Shown: piece after piece, positions 41,104 through 48,726 of the stretch
How the letters are laid out: each line of letters starts with the position of its first letter
Numbering within the stretch: position 1 is the first letter of the stretch
Assembly: GCA_022785125.1 (NCBI GenBank)
Contig: JALFRA010000013.1
Span: 124,001-188,000 of the forward strand
DNA: 64,000 nucleotides
Source: Clostridiales bacterium
Lineage (GTDB): Bacteria > Bacillota > Clostridia > Oscillospirales > Oscillospiraceae
Reading direction: 5' to 3'
The notes under the pieces: model-generated
What the model saw: only the letters and a program-made list of their open reading frames with translations
What the model was told of the DNA's origin: nothing
The model's database searches: none
Position numbers and translations under genes: made by a program

Positions 41104-41232
41104 TGCCCCAGCGGGCAGGCCCGCCGGGGACCCCCGATGATTTTACATCCTCGGGCGAAGTGAATTCGCCCTGCGGCAAGGTTTTGCTGCGCAAAACGCT
41201 TGGACGCGCCGACGGCGCGCACAAGGTCAAGT
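41104..41232 (-). mobile_element. Hairpin element E4 behind mutL
   Basis: 129 bp from the mutL stop to its duplicated tail. In the gene direction: GCGCGCC/GGCGCG hairpin, GTCC, GTTTTGC-GCA-GCAAAAC, GCAGGGCGAA-TTCAC-TTCGCCC, GAGGAT, CGGGGGTCCCCGG and a final GCTGGGGC. The same blocks occur in E3 and E5. Confidence 0.82.
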
Positions 41233-43230
41233 TTATGCTCTGCCGAACCGTTTTTCAATCTGTTGGCGGGTCAATTCTATCGCAACCGGCCTGCCATGGG
41301 GGCAATACTTGACCGTGCCCGCCATGACGGCACGGGCTACCTTGAGCAGTTCGGCCTCCCCGTTTTTCTGGCCCCCCTTGATGGCCGCCTTGCAGGCCAT
41401 GGTGTGGAGGAGGGCGTCCCGGGCGCTGTCCGGGTCGGCGGTGCCGCAGGTAATGAGCCTGCCCGCCAGCTCCAGCAGCACGTCGGGAATGGCGGCGGCG
41501 TCCACGTCGTCGGGGGCGGCGCGCACGATGATGGCCCCGCCGCCAAAGTCCTCCGCCTCAAAGCCAAAGCGCTCCAGCAGGGGCAGCTGAGCCAGCAGCG
41601 CGGCCCCCTCCTCCGCCGGAGGGGTAAAGACCACCGGGGTCAGGAGGGTCTGGACCATGGGGGTGTACCCCGCCGCCTTCAGGCGGTCAAAGTTCATCCG
41701 CTCATGGGCGGCGTGCTTATCGATGAGGAGCACCTTGTCCCCCTGCTCCACGATGATGTAGGTGTTTAAGACCTCCCCCGCCATGCGCCAAGGTGTTTCT
41801 TCCGGCTCAGGTTGGATGGGAGTCTGGGGCTCCACAGGGGGGACGGTGGGAGTGGGTTCCTTCTCGACCGTAGGGGCGACCCTTGTGGTCGCCCGCGGAG
41901 CCTCGGGAGATACCTCCACAGGCGGGGTGGTTTTGGCCGGGATGGGCCGCTCCGGGACCGTAGGGGCGCACAGTGTGCGCCCGCCGTCGGACAGGGCGGT
42001 GGAGGGACTCCCGGGCGCGCGCTGCGCGCCCATACAGGCGGGGGCCGCCTGCACAGGCTGAGCGGTTTGGGCAGGCCGGGCGGTAAAATCATGGAGGGCC
42101 AGGGACGACGCGGGCTTGCTTGCCGTCTTGCGGAACTGCTCCGCCGTCATGGTGCGGAAGGTGGTCTGGTGGGGGGGCACCGTGTCCTGGGCCGCCTTGG
42201 GAGCCAGCCGGGGGCTGTCCCCCAGGGCGGAGGGCCGGGACCGGTCAGCCTCCAGGGTGGATTTTACGGCGTAATACACCGCGTCAAACACCTTTTTATC
42301 GCTGCCGAACTTGACCTCCTGCTTGGTGGGGTGGACGTTCACGTCCACGGCGTTGAGCTTGGTGGTGAGATGGAGGACGCAGCCGGGGAACTTGCCCACC
42401 ATCTTCTGGTTGGCGTAGGCCTCCTCCAGGGCGGCCATCATGGTGCGGCTCTTTACATACCGGCCGTTGACGAAGAAGTGCTGATAGCCCCGGGTGCCCC
42501 GGCAGCAGGTGGGCAGGGACACAAAGCCGGTGACCGTCATATCCTCCCCGGAGCCCTTCACCGGGGTAAAGCCCAGAGCCAGGTCACGGCCCAGCACGGC
42601 GTACAGGGCGGACTGGAGCTTGCCGTCGCCGGGGGTGAGCAGGTCCTGCTTGCCGTCCCGGAGGAACTTGATGCTCACCTCCGGGTGGGACAGGGCCAGC
42701 CGCTGGATCATGGCAAAGCAGGCGGCGCTCTCGGCGGAGTCCTTCTTCATGAACTTGAGCCGGGCGGGGGTGTTGTAAAACAGGTCCTTCACCACCATGG
42801 TGGTGCCCTGGGGACAGCCCGCCTCCTCCTGACTCACCACCACGCCTGCCTCCAGAGAGAGGGCGGTGCCCAGGGGGGCATCAGCGGGGCGGGTGAGCAG
42901 CTCCATCCGGGACACGGCGGAGATGGCGGCCAGAGCCTCGCCCCGGAAGCCCAGGGTGCCGATGGCCTCCAGGTCGTATTCGGTGCGCAGCTTGCTGGTG
43001 GCGTGGCGGAGGAAGGCGGTGGGGGCCTCGTCGGCGGCAATGCCGCAGCCGTTGTCGGTGACCCGGATCAGGGTCATGCCCCCGTGCTGGATCTCCACCG
43101 TCAGCTTGTCGGCCCCGGCGTCAATGGCGTTTTCCATCAGTTCCTTTACCACGGAGGCGGGCCGCTCCACCACCTCGCCGGCGGCAATCAGATCGGCCAC
43201 ATGGGAGTCAAGTTGTTGGATGTGAGGCAT
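41233..43230 (-). CDS. mutL: DNA mismatch repair protein MutL
   Basis: 665 residues. The GHKL ATPase part has MENAIDAGADKLTVEI, DNGCGI, TLGFRGEALAAISAV and GTTMVVKDLFYNTPAR. The C-terminal dimer/endonuclease part has DKHAAHERMNFD (the usual last Glu of the metal motif is Asp) and CPHGRP. A Pro/Thr-rich linker (about 380-470) contains two in-frame REP palindromes, read as PRATTRVAPTV and GGRTLCAPTV. The final 25 codons are more AT-rich than the rest and are duplicated downstream. Confidence 0.95.
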   Translation of the reverse strand: MPHIQQLDSHVADLIAAGEVVERPASVVKELMENAIDAGADKLTVEIQHGGMTLIRVTDNGCGIAADEAPTAFLRHATSKLRTEYDLEAIGTLGFRGEALAAISAVSRMELLTRPADAPLGTALSLEAGVVVSQEEAGCPQGTTMVVKDLFYNTPARLKFMKKDSAESAACFAMIQRLALSHPEVSIKFLRDGKQDLLTPGDGKLQSALYAVLGRDLALGFTPVKGSGEDMTVTGFVSLPTCCRGTRGYQHFFVNGRYVKSRTMMAALEEAYANQKMVGKFPGCVLHLTTKLNAVDVNVHPTKQEVKFGSDKKVFDAVYYAVKSTLEADRSRPSALGDSPRLAPKAAQDTVPPHQTTFRTMTAEQFRKTASKPASSLALHDFTARPAQTAQPVQAAPACMGAQRAPGSPSTALSDGGRTLCAPTVPERPIPAKTTPPVEVSPEAPRATTRVAPTVEKEPTPTVPPVEPQTPIQPEPEETPWRMAGEVLNTYIIVEQGDKVLLIDKHAAHERMNFDRLKAAGYTPMVQTLLTPVVFTPPAEEGAALLAQLPLLERFGFEAEDFGGGAIIVRAAPDDVDAAAIPDVLLELAGRLITCGTADPDSARDALLHTMACKAAIKGGQKNGEAELLKVARAVMAGTVKYCPHGRPVAIELTRQQIEKRFGRA
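41867..41899. repeat. REP sequence inside mutL (first)
   Basis: CGTAGGGGCGACC-CTTGT-GGTCGCCCGC, read through in frame in the MutL linker. Confidence 0.8.
41957..41985. repeat. REP sequence inside mutL (second)
   Basis: CGTAGGGGCGCAC-AGT-GTGCGCCCGC, 90 bp from the first copy, same orientation, in frame. Confidence 0.8.
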
Positions 43231-43260
43231 AGGATACCTGCTTTCTGAATGGAGAGATAA

Positions 43261-43324
43261 CGGGCGGTCCGGGAGGCCCGCCCCTACATCGTTGGAAGTA
43301 GGGGGCGGCGTCCCCGACGCCCCG
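43261..43324. repeat. REP pair between the CPBP protease and mutL genes
   Basis: Two head-to-head REP copies (complement 43261-43287, direct 43299-43324) with the GTAGGGGGCGGCGTCC core. Confidence 0.8.
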
Positions 43325-43329
43325 TGGGA

Positions 43330-44031
43330 TCAGTGCAGCGCCCCCAGCAGCGTAAAAGCGTTGAGGGCCATATGGAGGGCGATGGCACTCCAGATGGAGC
43401 CGCCCCGGTCGTAGCACCAGGCCAGCGCCAGAGCCATGGGGGCATACTGGATCATCAACAGCAGATACCGCAGGTCCACCACCCCAAAGGCATACACAAA
43501 GGGGATGGCACAGTAGAAGGCGTAGAGGACCGCCGACAGCACATAGCCCAGAGGCCGGCTGTAATTGCGGACCGAGCCGAAGAGCAGTCCCCGGAACAGG
43601 GGCTCCTCCACCAGGGGCATGAGCACCACCAGGATAAAGACGGTGGCGGCGGGGGCGAAGTAGTATTGCTCGGGGTAGCTCATCAGGTTGGGGTTCTGCA
43701 CCGGCAGGGGGATGAGGCCCACCAGGAAGGAGAGCACCTCGGCTCCCACCAGGCCGGTGACAAAGGCGAACAGGTTCTCCGGCAGCCAGTCCAGCAGCAG
43801 CCGGAAGCCGGTTTTCAGGAAGGACCAAAACACCAGGAAGATGAGGGAGGCAATGATGAGGTAGTACACCACGTTGGCCTCGGCCACCGGGAACTCCCCC
43901 TGATAGGAGCGCTGGACCCAGCCCATCAGCCAGGGAAAGAGAAACACATACAGGGCGAAAAAGACCCAGCCCCGGTAACATTCCGCCCGGGTGATCTGGG
44001 GCCGCCAGGGGCGGCGCCGTCCGGTGAGCAT
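43330..44031 (-). CDS. CPBP-family intramembrane metalloprotease
   Basis: 233 residues, seven to eight membrane segments. The CAAX-protease/Abi motif is complete: LVEEPLFRGLLFGSVRN (EExxxR), a histidine-bearing ALHMALNAFTLL near the end and an intervening VLYAFYCAIPFVYAF. Such proteins process prenylated or membrane-bound peptides and can give bacteriocin immunity; the substrate here is unknown. It lies between mutS and mutL, an unusual guest in the mismatch repair operon. Confidence 0.85.
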   Translation of the reverse strand: MLTGRRRPWRPQITRAECYRGWVFFALYVFLFPWLMGWVQRSYQGEFPVAEANVVYYLIIASLIFLVFWSFLKTGFRLLLDWLPENLFAFVTGLVGAEVLSFLVGLIPLPVQNPNLMSYPEQYYFAPAATVFILVVLMPLVEEPLFRGLLFGSVRNYSRPLGYVLSAVLYAFYCAIPFVYAFGVVDLRYLLLMIQYAPMALALAWCYDRGGSIWSAIALHMALNAFTLLGALH

Positions 44032-44060
44032 GGTGTGTTCCTCCTTTTTTGTGGTTGGTT

Positions 44061-46658
44061 TTATACCAGCTGCTTCAATTCAAAGAGCAGGTTCATGGCC
44101 TCAATGGGGGTGAGGGTGTTCAAGTCCACCGCCTGGAGCCGCCGGGCCACCTCGCCGCCCCCCATGTCCAGCAGGGACATCTGGTCGGTGGTCTGCGCCG
44201 CCGGGGCCTGGGGGGTCTGGATGCCTCCGGCCTCCAGCTCCTTCAGGATGTGGCGGGCCCGGGTGATGACCTTGTCGGGCACCCCGGCCAGCTTGGCCAC
44301 CTCGATGCCGTAGCTCTGGTCGGCCCCGCCGGGGACGATCTTCCGCAGGAAGAGGATGTCGTCCCCCTTCTTCTTGGCGGCGATGTTGTAGTTCTTCACC
44401 CCGGGGATGACCCCCTCCAGGGCGGTGATCTCATGGTAGTGGGTGGCAAAGAGGGTCTTGGCCCCTAACCGCTTTTTGTCGGCGCAGTACTCCAGCACCG
44501 CACGGGCGATGGACATACCGTCGTAGGTGGAGGTGCCCCGGCCGATCTCGTCCAGGATGAGCAGGCTCTTGCTGGTGGCGTTTTTTAAGAGCTCCGCCAC
44601 CTCGGTCATCTCCACCATAAAGGTGGACTGACCGGCGGACAGGTCGTCGCTGGCTCCAATGCGGGTGAATACCCGGTCCACGATGCCGATGCGGGCCGAG
44701 CGGGCGGGGACGAAGGAGCCCATCTGGGCCATCAGGACAATGAGGGCCACCTGGCGCATATAGGTGGACTTACCCGCCATATTGGGGCCGGTGATGATGG
44801 CCACCGTGTTGTCTTTCCCGTCCATCCGGGTGTCGTTGGGGACAAAGAGGGCATTTTTCAGCATCTTTTCCACCACCGGGTGGCGGCCCTCGGAGATGTC
44901 GATGGTGTCGGACAGGTCCACCTCGGGGCGGCAGTAGCCGTTCTCGGCGGCCACGGCGGCAAAGGAGGCCAGCACGTCCACCTGGGCCACGGCGGCGGCG
45001 GAGCGCTGGATGTCCCCCACCCGGGCGGCGGCCTGCTGCCGCAGGTCGCAGAAGAGCTGGTACTCCAGAGCGGTGACTCGGTCCTGGGCGGACAGGATCT
45101 CGTGCTCCAGGTCCTTCAGCTCCTGGGTGATGAACCGCTCGCAGTTGGCCAGGGTCTGCTTGCGGATGTAGTGCTCGGGCACCTGGTCGTAGTAGGACTT
45201 GGATACCTCGATGTAGTAGCCGAACACCTTGTTGAAGCCCACCTTCAGGCTCTTGATGCCGGTCTTTTCCTTCTCCCGGGCCTCCACAGCGGCCACCAGG
45301 TCCTTGCCGCCCGTGAGGATGTCCCGCAGCCGGTCCACCTCGGCGTTGTAGCCCGCCCGGATGAAGCCGCCCTCCCGGACGGAGAAGGGGGGCTCGTCCA
45401 CAATGGCGGAGCAGATCAGCTCCCGCAGGTCGGGCAGGTCGTCCAGACTGGCGGACAGGGAGGTGAGCAGGGCGCCGGAGTAGGGGGAGAGCAGCTCCCG
45501 CAGCCGGGGCAGCTTGCCCAGGCCGGTGGCCAGGGCCATCAGATCCCGGCCTCCTGCGGTACCATACACGATGCGGCCGATGAGCCGCTCCAGGTCGGTG
45601 ACCTCCCGGAGGGTGTTTTTCAGCTCGTCCCGGCCGATGGGGTCGCCCACCAGCTCCTCCACCGCGCCCAGACGGCGGCTGATGGCGCCGGGGGAGAGCA
45701 GGGGCCGCTCCATCCAGGTACGGATGAGCCGGTGGCCCATGGCGGTGCGGGTCTTGTCCAGCACCCACAGCAGGCTCCCCTTCTTCTCCTTGGAGCGGAG
45801 GGTCTCGGTGAGCTCCAGATTGCGCCGGGCGGTGAGGTCCAGCTCCATAAACTGGCCGGAGGTGTACCAGCTGAGGCTGGTGATGTGGGAGAGGTCGGTT
45901 TTCTGAGTTTCGTAGAGGTAGCTCAACAGGCCCCCCACCGCCTGGAGGGCGTGGTCGTCCCCCTGGGGCAGCTGGTCCAGACCGCTGGTGAACTGCTCCT
46001 CCACCAGGGAGCGGGCGGAATCAGGCCGGAAGCGGGCCTCCCCGCCGTTCTCGCACCGGCAGTCCAGCTTGCCCGTGAGAAAGTCCAGCAGGGCGGCGTC
46101 GCTGTAGGCCCCGTCGGACAGCATGGCCTCCCGGGGGGAGAAGCGGCCCAGCTCGTTGCACAGGTGCTCGGCGGCGTCGGGGCCGGTAAAGGAGGTGACG
46201 GAGATCTCGCCGGTGGAGATGTCGCAGAAGCACAGCCCCGATCCGGCAGAGTCCTCATAGATGGCGCAAATAAAGTTGTTGCGGCCCTCCTCCAGCATGG
46301 AGGAGGCGATGACGGTGCCGGGGGTGACGATGCGGATGATGTCCCGGTCCACCAGCCCCTTGGCGGTGGCGGGGTCCTCCATCTGCTCGCAGATGGCCAC
46401 CTTGTAGCCCTTGGCGATGAGCCGGGCGATGTAGGCGTCGGCGCTGTGGTAGGGCACGCCGCACATGGGGGTGCGCTGATCCTCCGGCTTGCCCCGGTCC
46501 CGGGTGGTGAGGGTGAGATCCAGCTCCTTGGAGGCCAGCTTGGCGTCCTCCTGGAACATCTCGTAGAAGTCACCCAGCCGGAAAAAGAGGATGCAGTCCG
46601 GGTGGAGTTCTTTCATTTTGAGATATTGTTTCATCATGGGGGTCAGCTCGGACGGCAT
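44061..46658 (-). CDS. mutS: DNA mismatch repair protein MutS
   Basis: 865 residues. The mismatch-binding domain has CILFFRLGDFYEMFQEDA (Phe-x-Glu wedge). The ATPase has GPNMAGKSTYMRQVALIVLM (Walker A), LLILDEIGRGTSTYDGMSIA (Walker B/signature) and ATHYHEITAL. ATG 46656-46658 has AAAAGGAGCGCC 5 nt upstream. The start overlaps the end of the RAYT gene by 16 nt, so RAYT now sits directly upstream in the miaB-mutS-mutL operon. Confidence 0.98.
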   Translation of the reverse strand: MPSELTPMMKQYLKMKELHPDCILFFRLGDFYEMFQEDAKLASKELDLTLTTRDRGKPEDQRTPMCGVPYHSADAYIARLIAKGYKVAICEQMEDPATAKGLVDRDIIRIVTPGTVIASSMLEEGRNNFICAIYEDSAGSGLCFCDISTGEISVTSFTGPDAAEHLCNELGRFSPREAMLSDGAYSDAALLDFLTGKLDCRCENGGEARFRPDSARSLVEEQFTSGLDQLPQGDDHALQAVGGLLSYLYETQKTDLSHITSLSWYTSGQFMELDLTARRNLELTETLRSKEKKGSLLWVLDKTRTAMGHRLIRTWMERPLLSPGAISRRLGAVEELVGDPIGRDELKNTLREVTDLERLIGRIVYGTAGGRDLMALATGLGKLPRLRELLSPYSGALLTSLSASLDDLPDLRELICSAIVDEPPFSVREGGFIRAGYNAEVDRLRDILTGGKDLVAAVEAREKEKTGIKSLKVGFNKVFGYYIEVSKSYYDQVPEHYIRKQTLANCERFITQELKDLEHEILSAQDRVTALEYQLFCDLRQQAAARVGDIQRSAAAVAQVDVLASFAAVAAENGYCRPEVDLSDTIDISEGRHPVVEKMLKNALFVPNDTRMDGKDNTVAIITGPNMAGKSTYMRQVALIVLMAQMGSFVPARSARIGIVDRVFTRIGASDDLSAGQSTFMVEMTEVAELLKNATSKSLLILDEIGRGTSTYDGMSIARAVLEYCADKKRLGAKTLFATHYHEITALEGVIPGVKNYNIAAKKKGDDILFLRKIVPGGADQSYGIEVAKLAGVPDKVITRARHILKELEAGGIQTPQAPAAQTTDQMSLLDMGGGEVARRLQAVDLNTLTPIEAMNLLFELKQLV

Positions 46659-47140
46659 GGCGGGCGCTCCTTTTCTGTGACGGTATAGTAGCGATCCAGC
46701 TCCCATTTCTGGGGGTTCTGGTCGATATAGGTCCAAATGGTTTGAAAATCGTCGGTATTGCGGATAAGGTGGTCGTGGTAGCCCCGCTGCCAGACCGGTG
46801 CACCCCATGCTTTGGTCACCAAAGTCTTAAAGGAACGCACCACATTCGTCAGAGTAGGGGCCGATGCCCTCATCGGCCCGCTCTCCAGGGTTACCAAAAA
46901 ATGAACGTGGTTGGGCATGACCACAAACTTGATCATACCGGGGATGGAGGACAGATGGCGCTCTGCCAGCTGTCCCAGCGGGGTGAGCCTGACCTGCGGG
47001 GCGATGTAGGCATCGCCCCCTACGATGGTAGATAGCGTGTGGCGGCGGTCCCTGGTGCAGATGGTAATGAAATAAGTACCGCCGGAGGTGTAATCCCAGG
47101 TTTTTAAACGGAGATTCTTACGGACAGGATAATCCGCCAT
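46643..47140 (-). CDS. REP-associated tyrosine transposase (RAYT, Y1/HUH family)
   Basis: 165 residues of the IS200-like Y1 transposase fold. The HUH metal motif is MPNHVHFLVTLE and the catalytic tyrosine lies in WQRGYHDHLIRN. GGTYFITICTRDRRH at the start is typical of RAYTs. Such enzymes cut single-stranded REP hairpins. Two REP palindromes lie inside its own coding sequence (46854-46881, 46996-47023) and one 16 nt upstream of its start. It appears intact. Its 3' end overlaps mutS. Confidence 0.92.
   Translation of the reverse strand: MADYPVRKNLRLKTWDYTSGGTYFITICTRDRRHTLSTIVGGDAYIAPQVRLTPLGQLAERHLSSIPGMIKFVVMPNHVHFLVTLESGPMRASAPTLTNVVRSFKTLVTKAWGAPVWQRGYHDHLIRNTDDFQTIWTYIDQNPQKWELDRYYTVTEKERPPCRPS
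46854..46881. repeat. REP sequence inside the RAYT gene (1)
   Basis: GTAGGGGCCGATG-CCCT-CATCGGCCCGC, translated in frame as part of SGPMRASAPT just after the HUH motif. Confidence 0.8.
46996..47023. repeat. REP sequence inside the RAYT gene (2)
   Basis: Complement of GTAGGGGGCGATG-CCTA-CATCGCCCCGC, translated in frame as part of VGGDAYIAPQ. Confidence 0.8.
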
Positions 47141-47155
47141 CTAACCCACCTCCCT

Positions 47156-47183
47156 GCGGGCCGATGTGGGCATCGGCCCCTAC
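47156..47183. repeat. REP sequence between miaB and RAYT
   Basis: Complement of GTAGGGGCCGATG-CCCA-CATCGGCCCGC; it overlaps the last codons of miaB. Confidence 0.8.
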
Positions 47184-48583
47184 GCCCTCTCCCCCATCAG
47201 GGACCACTTATTGGCTCCGGTAATCTTCACGTCCACAAACTGTCCGATGAGAGACTCCTCCCCGGTGAGGCGCACCAGTCGGTTGCCGGGGGTGCGGGCG
47301 GTGAGGCCCTTGTCGTCGGTGCCGTCCACCAGGCAGCGCACCGTCTTGCCGATATAGGCCGCGTGCTTTTCCTCGGAGATCTGGTCCTGCCGCTCCACCA
47401 GATGCTGGAACCAGGCCGCCTTCTCCTCCTTGGAGACGGGGTCCTCCATCTTGGCGGCGGGGGTGCCCACACGGGGGGAATAAATGAAGGTAAAGAGGGC
47501 GTCAAACCGCACCTCGTCCAGTAGAGTCATGGTCTGCTCAAATTCCTCGGCGGTTTCCCCGGGAAATCCCACGATGACGTCGGAGGTGATGACCACGTCG
47601 GGGATGGCCTCGCGCAGCCGGCGCACCTTGTCCAGGTAGCCCGCCCGGTCGTACACCCGGTTCATGGCCTTGAGTACCCGGTCGCTGCCCGCCTGGAAGG
47701 GCAGGTGGAAGCAGGGGGCGATCTTGGGGGAGGAGGCCATGGTGTCAAAGAGTTTCTGGGAGGCATCCTTGGGGTGGCTGGTCATAAAGCGCAGCAGGAA
47801 GTCCCCCTCAATCTCGGAGGCCGCCTTCAGGAGGTCGGCGAAGTCCATGGGATTGTCCAGATCCTTGCCGTAGGAGTTGACGTTCTGGCCCAGCAGGGTG
47901 ATGTCCTTGTACCCCTCGGCCACCAGGCCCCGGATCTCCTCCAGAATGACCTCCGGCTGGCGGGAGCGCTCCCGGCCCCGGACGTAGGGCACGATGCAGT
48001 AGGTGCAGAAGTTGTTGCAGCCATACATGATGGACACCCAGGCCTTTACCTTGTCCTGGCGCACCACCGGGATGCCCTCGGCGATGGAGCCGGGCTCGTC
48101 GGTGATGTCGAAGATGCGGCCCCGGCGGGTCACCAGCCGGTAGAGCAGCTCCGGGAACCGCCACAGGGCGTGGGGCCCGAACACCAGGTCCACCTGCCGG
48201 TAGCTCTCTTTGATCTTCTGGGCACGGTGGGGCTCCTGAGCCATGCAGCCGCACACGCAGATGAGCTGGTTGGGCTTCTGGCGCTTGGTGTGGACCAGTG
48301 CGCCCACATTGCCCAGCACCCGCATCTCGGCGTGCTCCCGGATGGCGCAGGTGTTGATGAGGATCAGGTCGGCCTCGGCCTCGCTGTCGGTAAAGTTGTA
48401 GCCCATCTCCCGCAGGTAGCCCCGCAGCCGCTCGGAGTCGGCCTCGTTCTGCTGGCAGCCGTAGGTGTCCACGAAGGCCAGGGGGGCGGTGGGACGGGCG
48501 GCGTTGCGCTCATGAAGTTTCTGGCAGAAGTCCCGCTGACGCGCCACGTCGGCGGGGGAAATTTTGGTGGTCTGTCGGTTCAA
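47180..48583 (-). CDS. miaB: tRNA-2-methylthio-N6-dimethylallyladenosine synthase MiaB
   Basis: 467 residues, radical-SAM methylthiotransferase. The N-terminal UPF0004 domain has DTYGCQQNEADSERLRGYL plus further cluster cysteines (INTCAIREHAE, CVCGCMAQE). The radical-SAM CxxxCxxC is MYGCNNFCTYCIVPYVRG, and a TRAM domain ends the protein. It thiomethylates i6A37 of tRNAs. TTG 48581-48583, 7 nt behind GGGAGG and downstream of the predicted transcription start, is the likely start; the longer TTG frame begins too close to the promoter. Confidence 0.95.
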   Translation of the reverse strand: MNRQTTKISPADVARQRDFCQKLHERNAARPTAPLAFVDTYGCQQNEADSERLRGYLREMGYNFTDSEAEADLILINTCAIREHAEMRVLGNVGALVHTKRQKPNQLICVCGCMAQEPHRAQKIKESYRQVDLVFGPHALWRFPELLYRLVTRRGRIFDITDEPGSIAEGIPVVRQDKVKAWVSIMYGCNNFCTYCIVPYVRGRERSRQPEVILEEIRGLVAEGYKDITLLGQNVNSYGKDLDNPMDFADLLKAASEIEGDFLLRFMTSHPKDASQKLFDTMASSPKIAPCFHLPFQAGSDRVLKAMNRVYDRAGYLDKVRRLREAIPDVVITSDVIVGFPGETAEEFEQTMTLLDEVRFDALFTFIYSPRVGTPAAKMEDPVSKEEKAAWFQHLVERQDQISEEKHAAYIGKTVRCLVDGTDDKGLTARTPGNRLVRLTGEESLIGQFVDVKITGANKWSLMGERA

Positions 48584-48618
48584 AACGGTTCCTCCCGAAA
48601 AGTCTGTATCAATACTCA

Positions 48619-48647
48619 ATCATAGCACTTTTTGCACTCAAACACAA
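48619..48647 (-). promoter_or_regulatory. miaB promoter
   Basis: TTGTGT (48642-48647), 17-nt spacer, TATGAT (48619-48624) on the minus strand. Initiation near 48612 supports the TTG start at 48583. Confidence 0.7.
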
Positions 48648-48664
48648 GGCCTGTCCCCTTTTCA

Positions 48665-48693
48665 TTGACTCAAATCGGCAGGGAGTATATAAT
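48665..48693 (+). promoter_or_regulatory. Promoter of the Alr-like gene
   Basis: TTGACT, 17-nt spacer, TATAAT on the plus strand, divergent from the miaB promoter. Confidence 0.85.
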
Positions 48694-48726
48694 GGAAAGG
48701 ACTACCCACGGAAAGGCGGCTGAGCC

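Noticed and set aside
44880-46688. 602-codon open frame opposite mutS
   Set aside because: Antisense shadow; mutS on the other strand carries every family motif.
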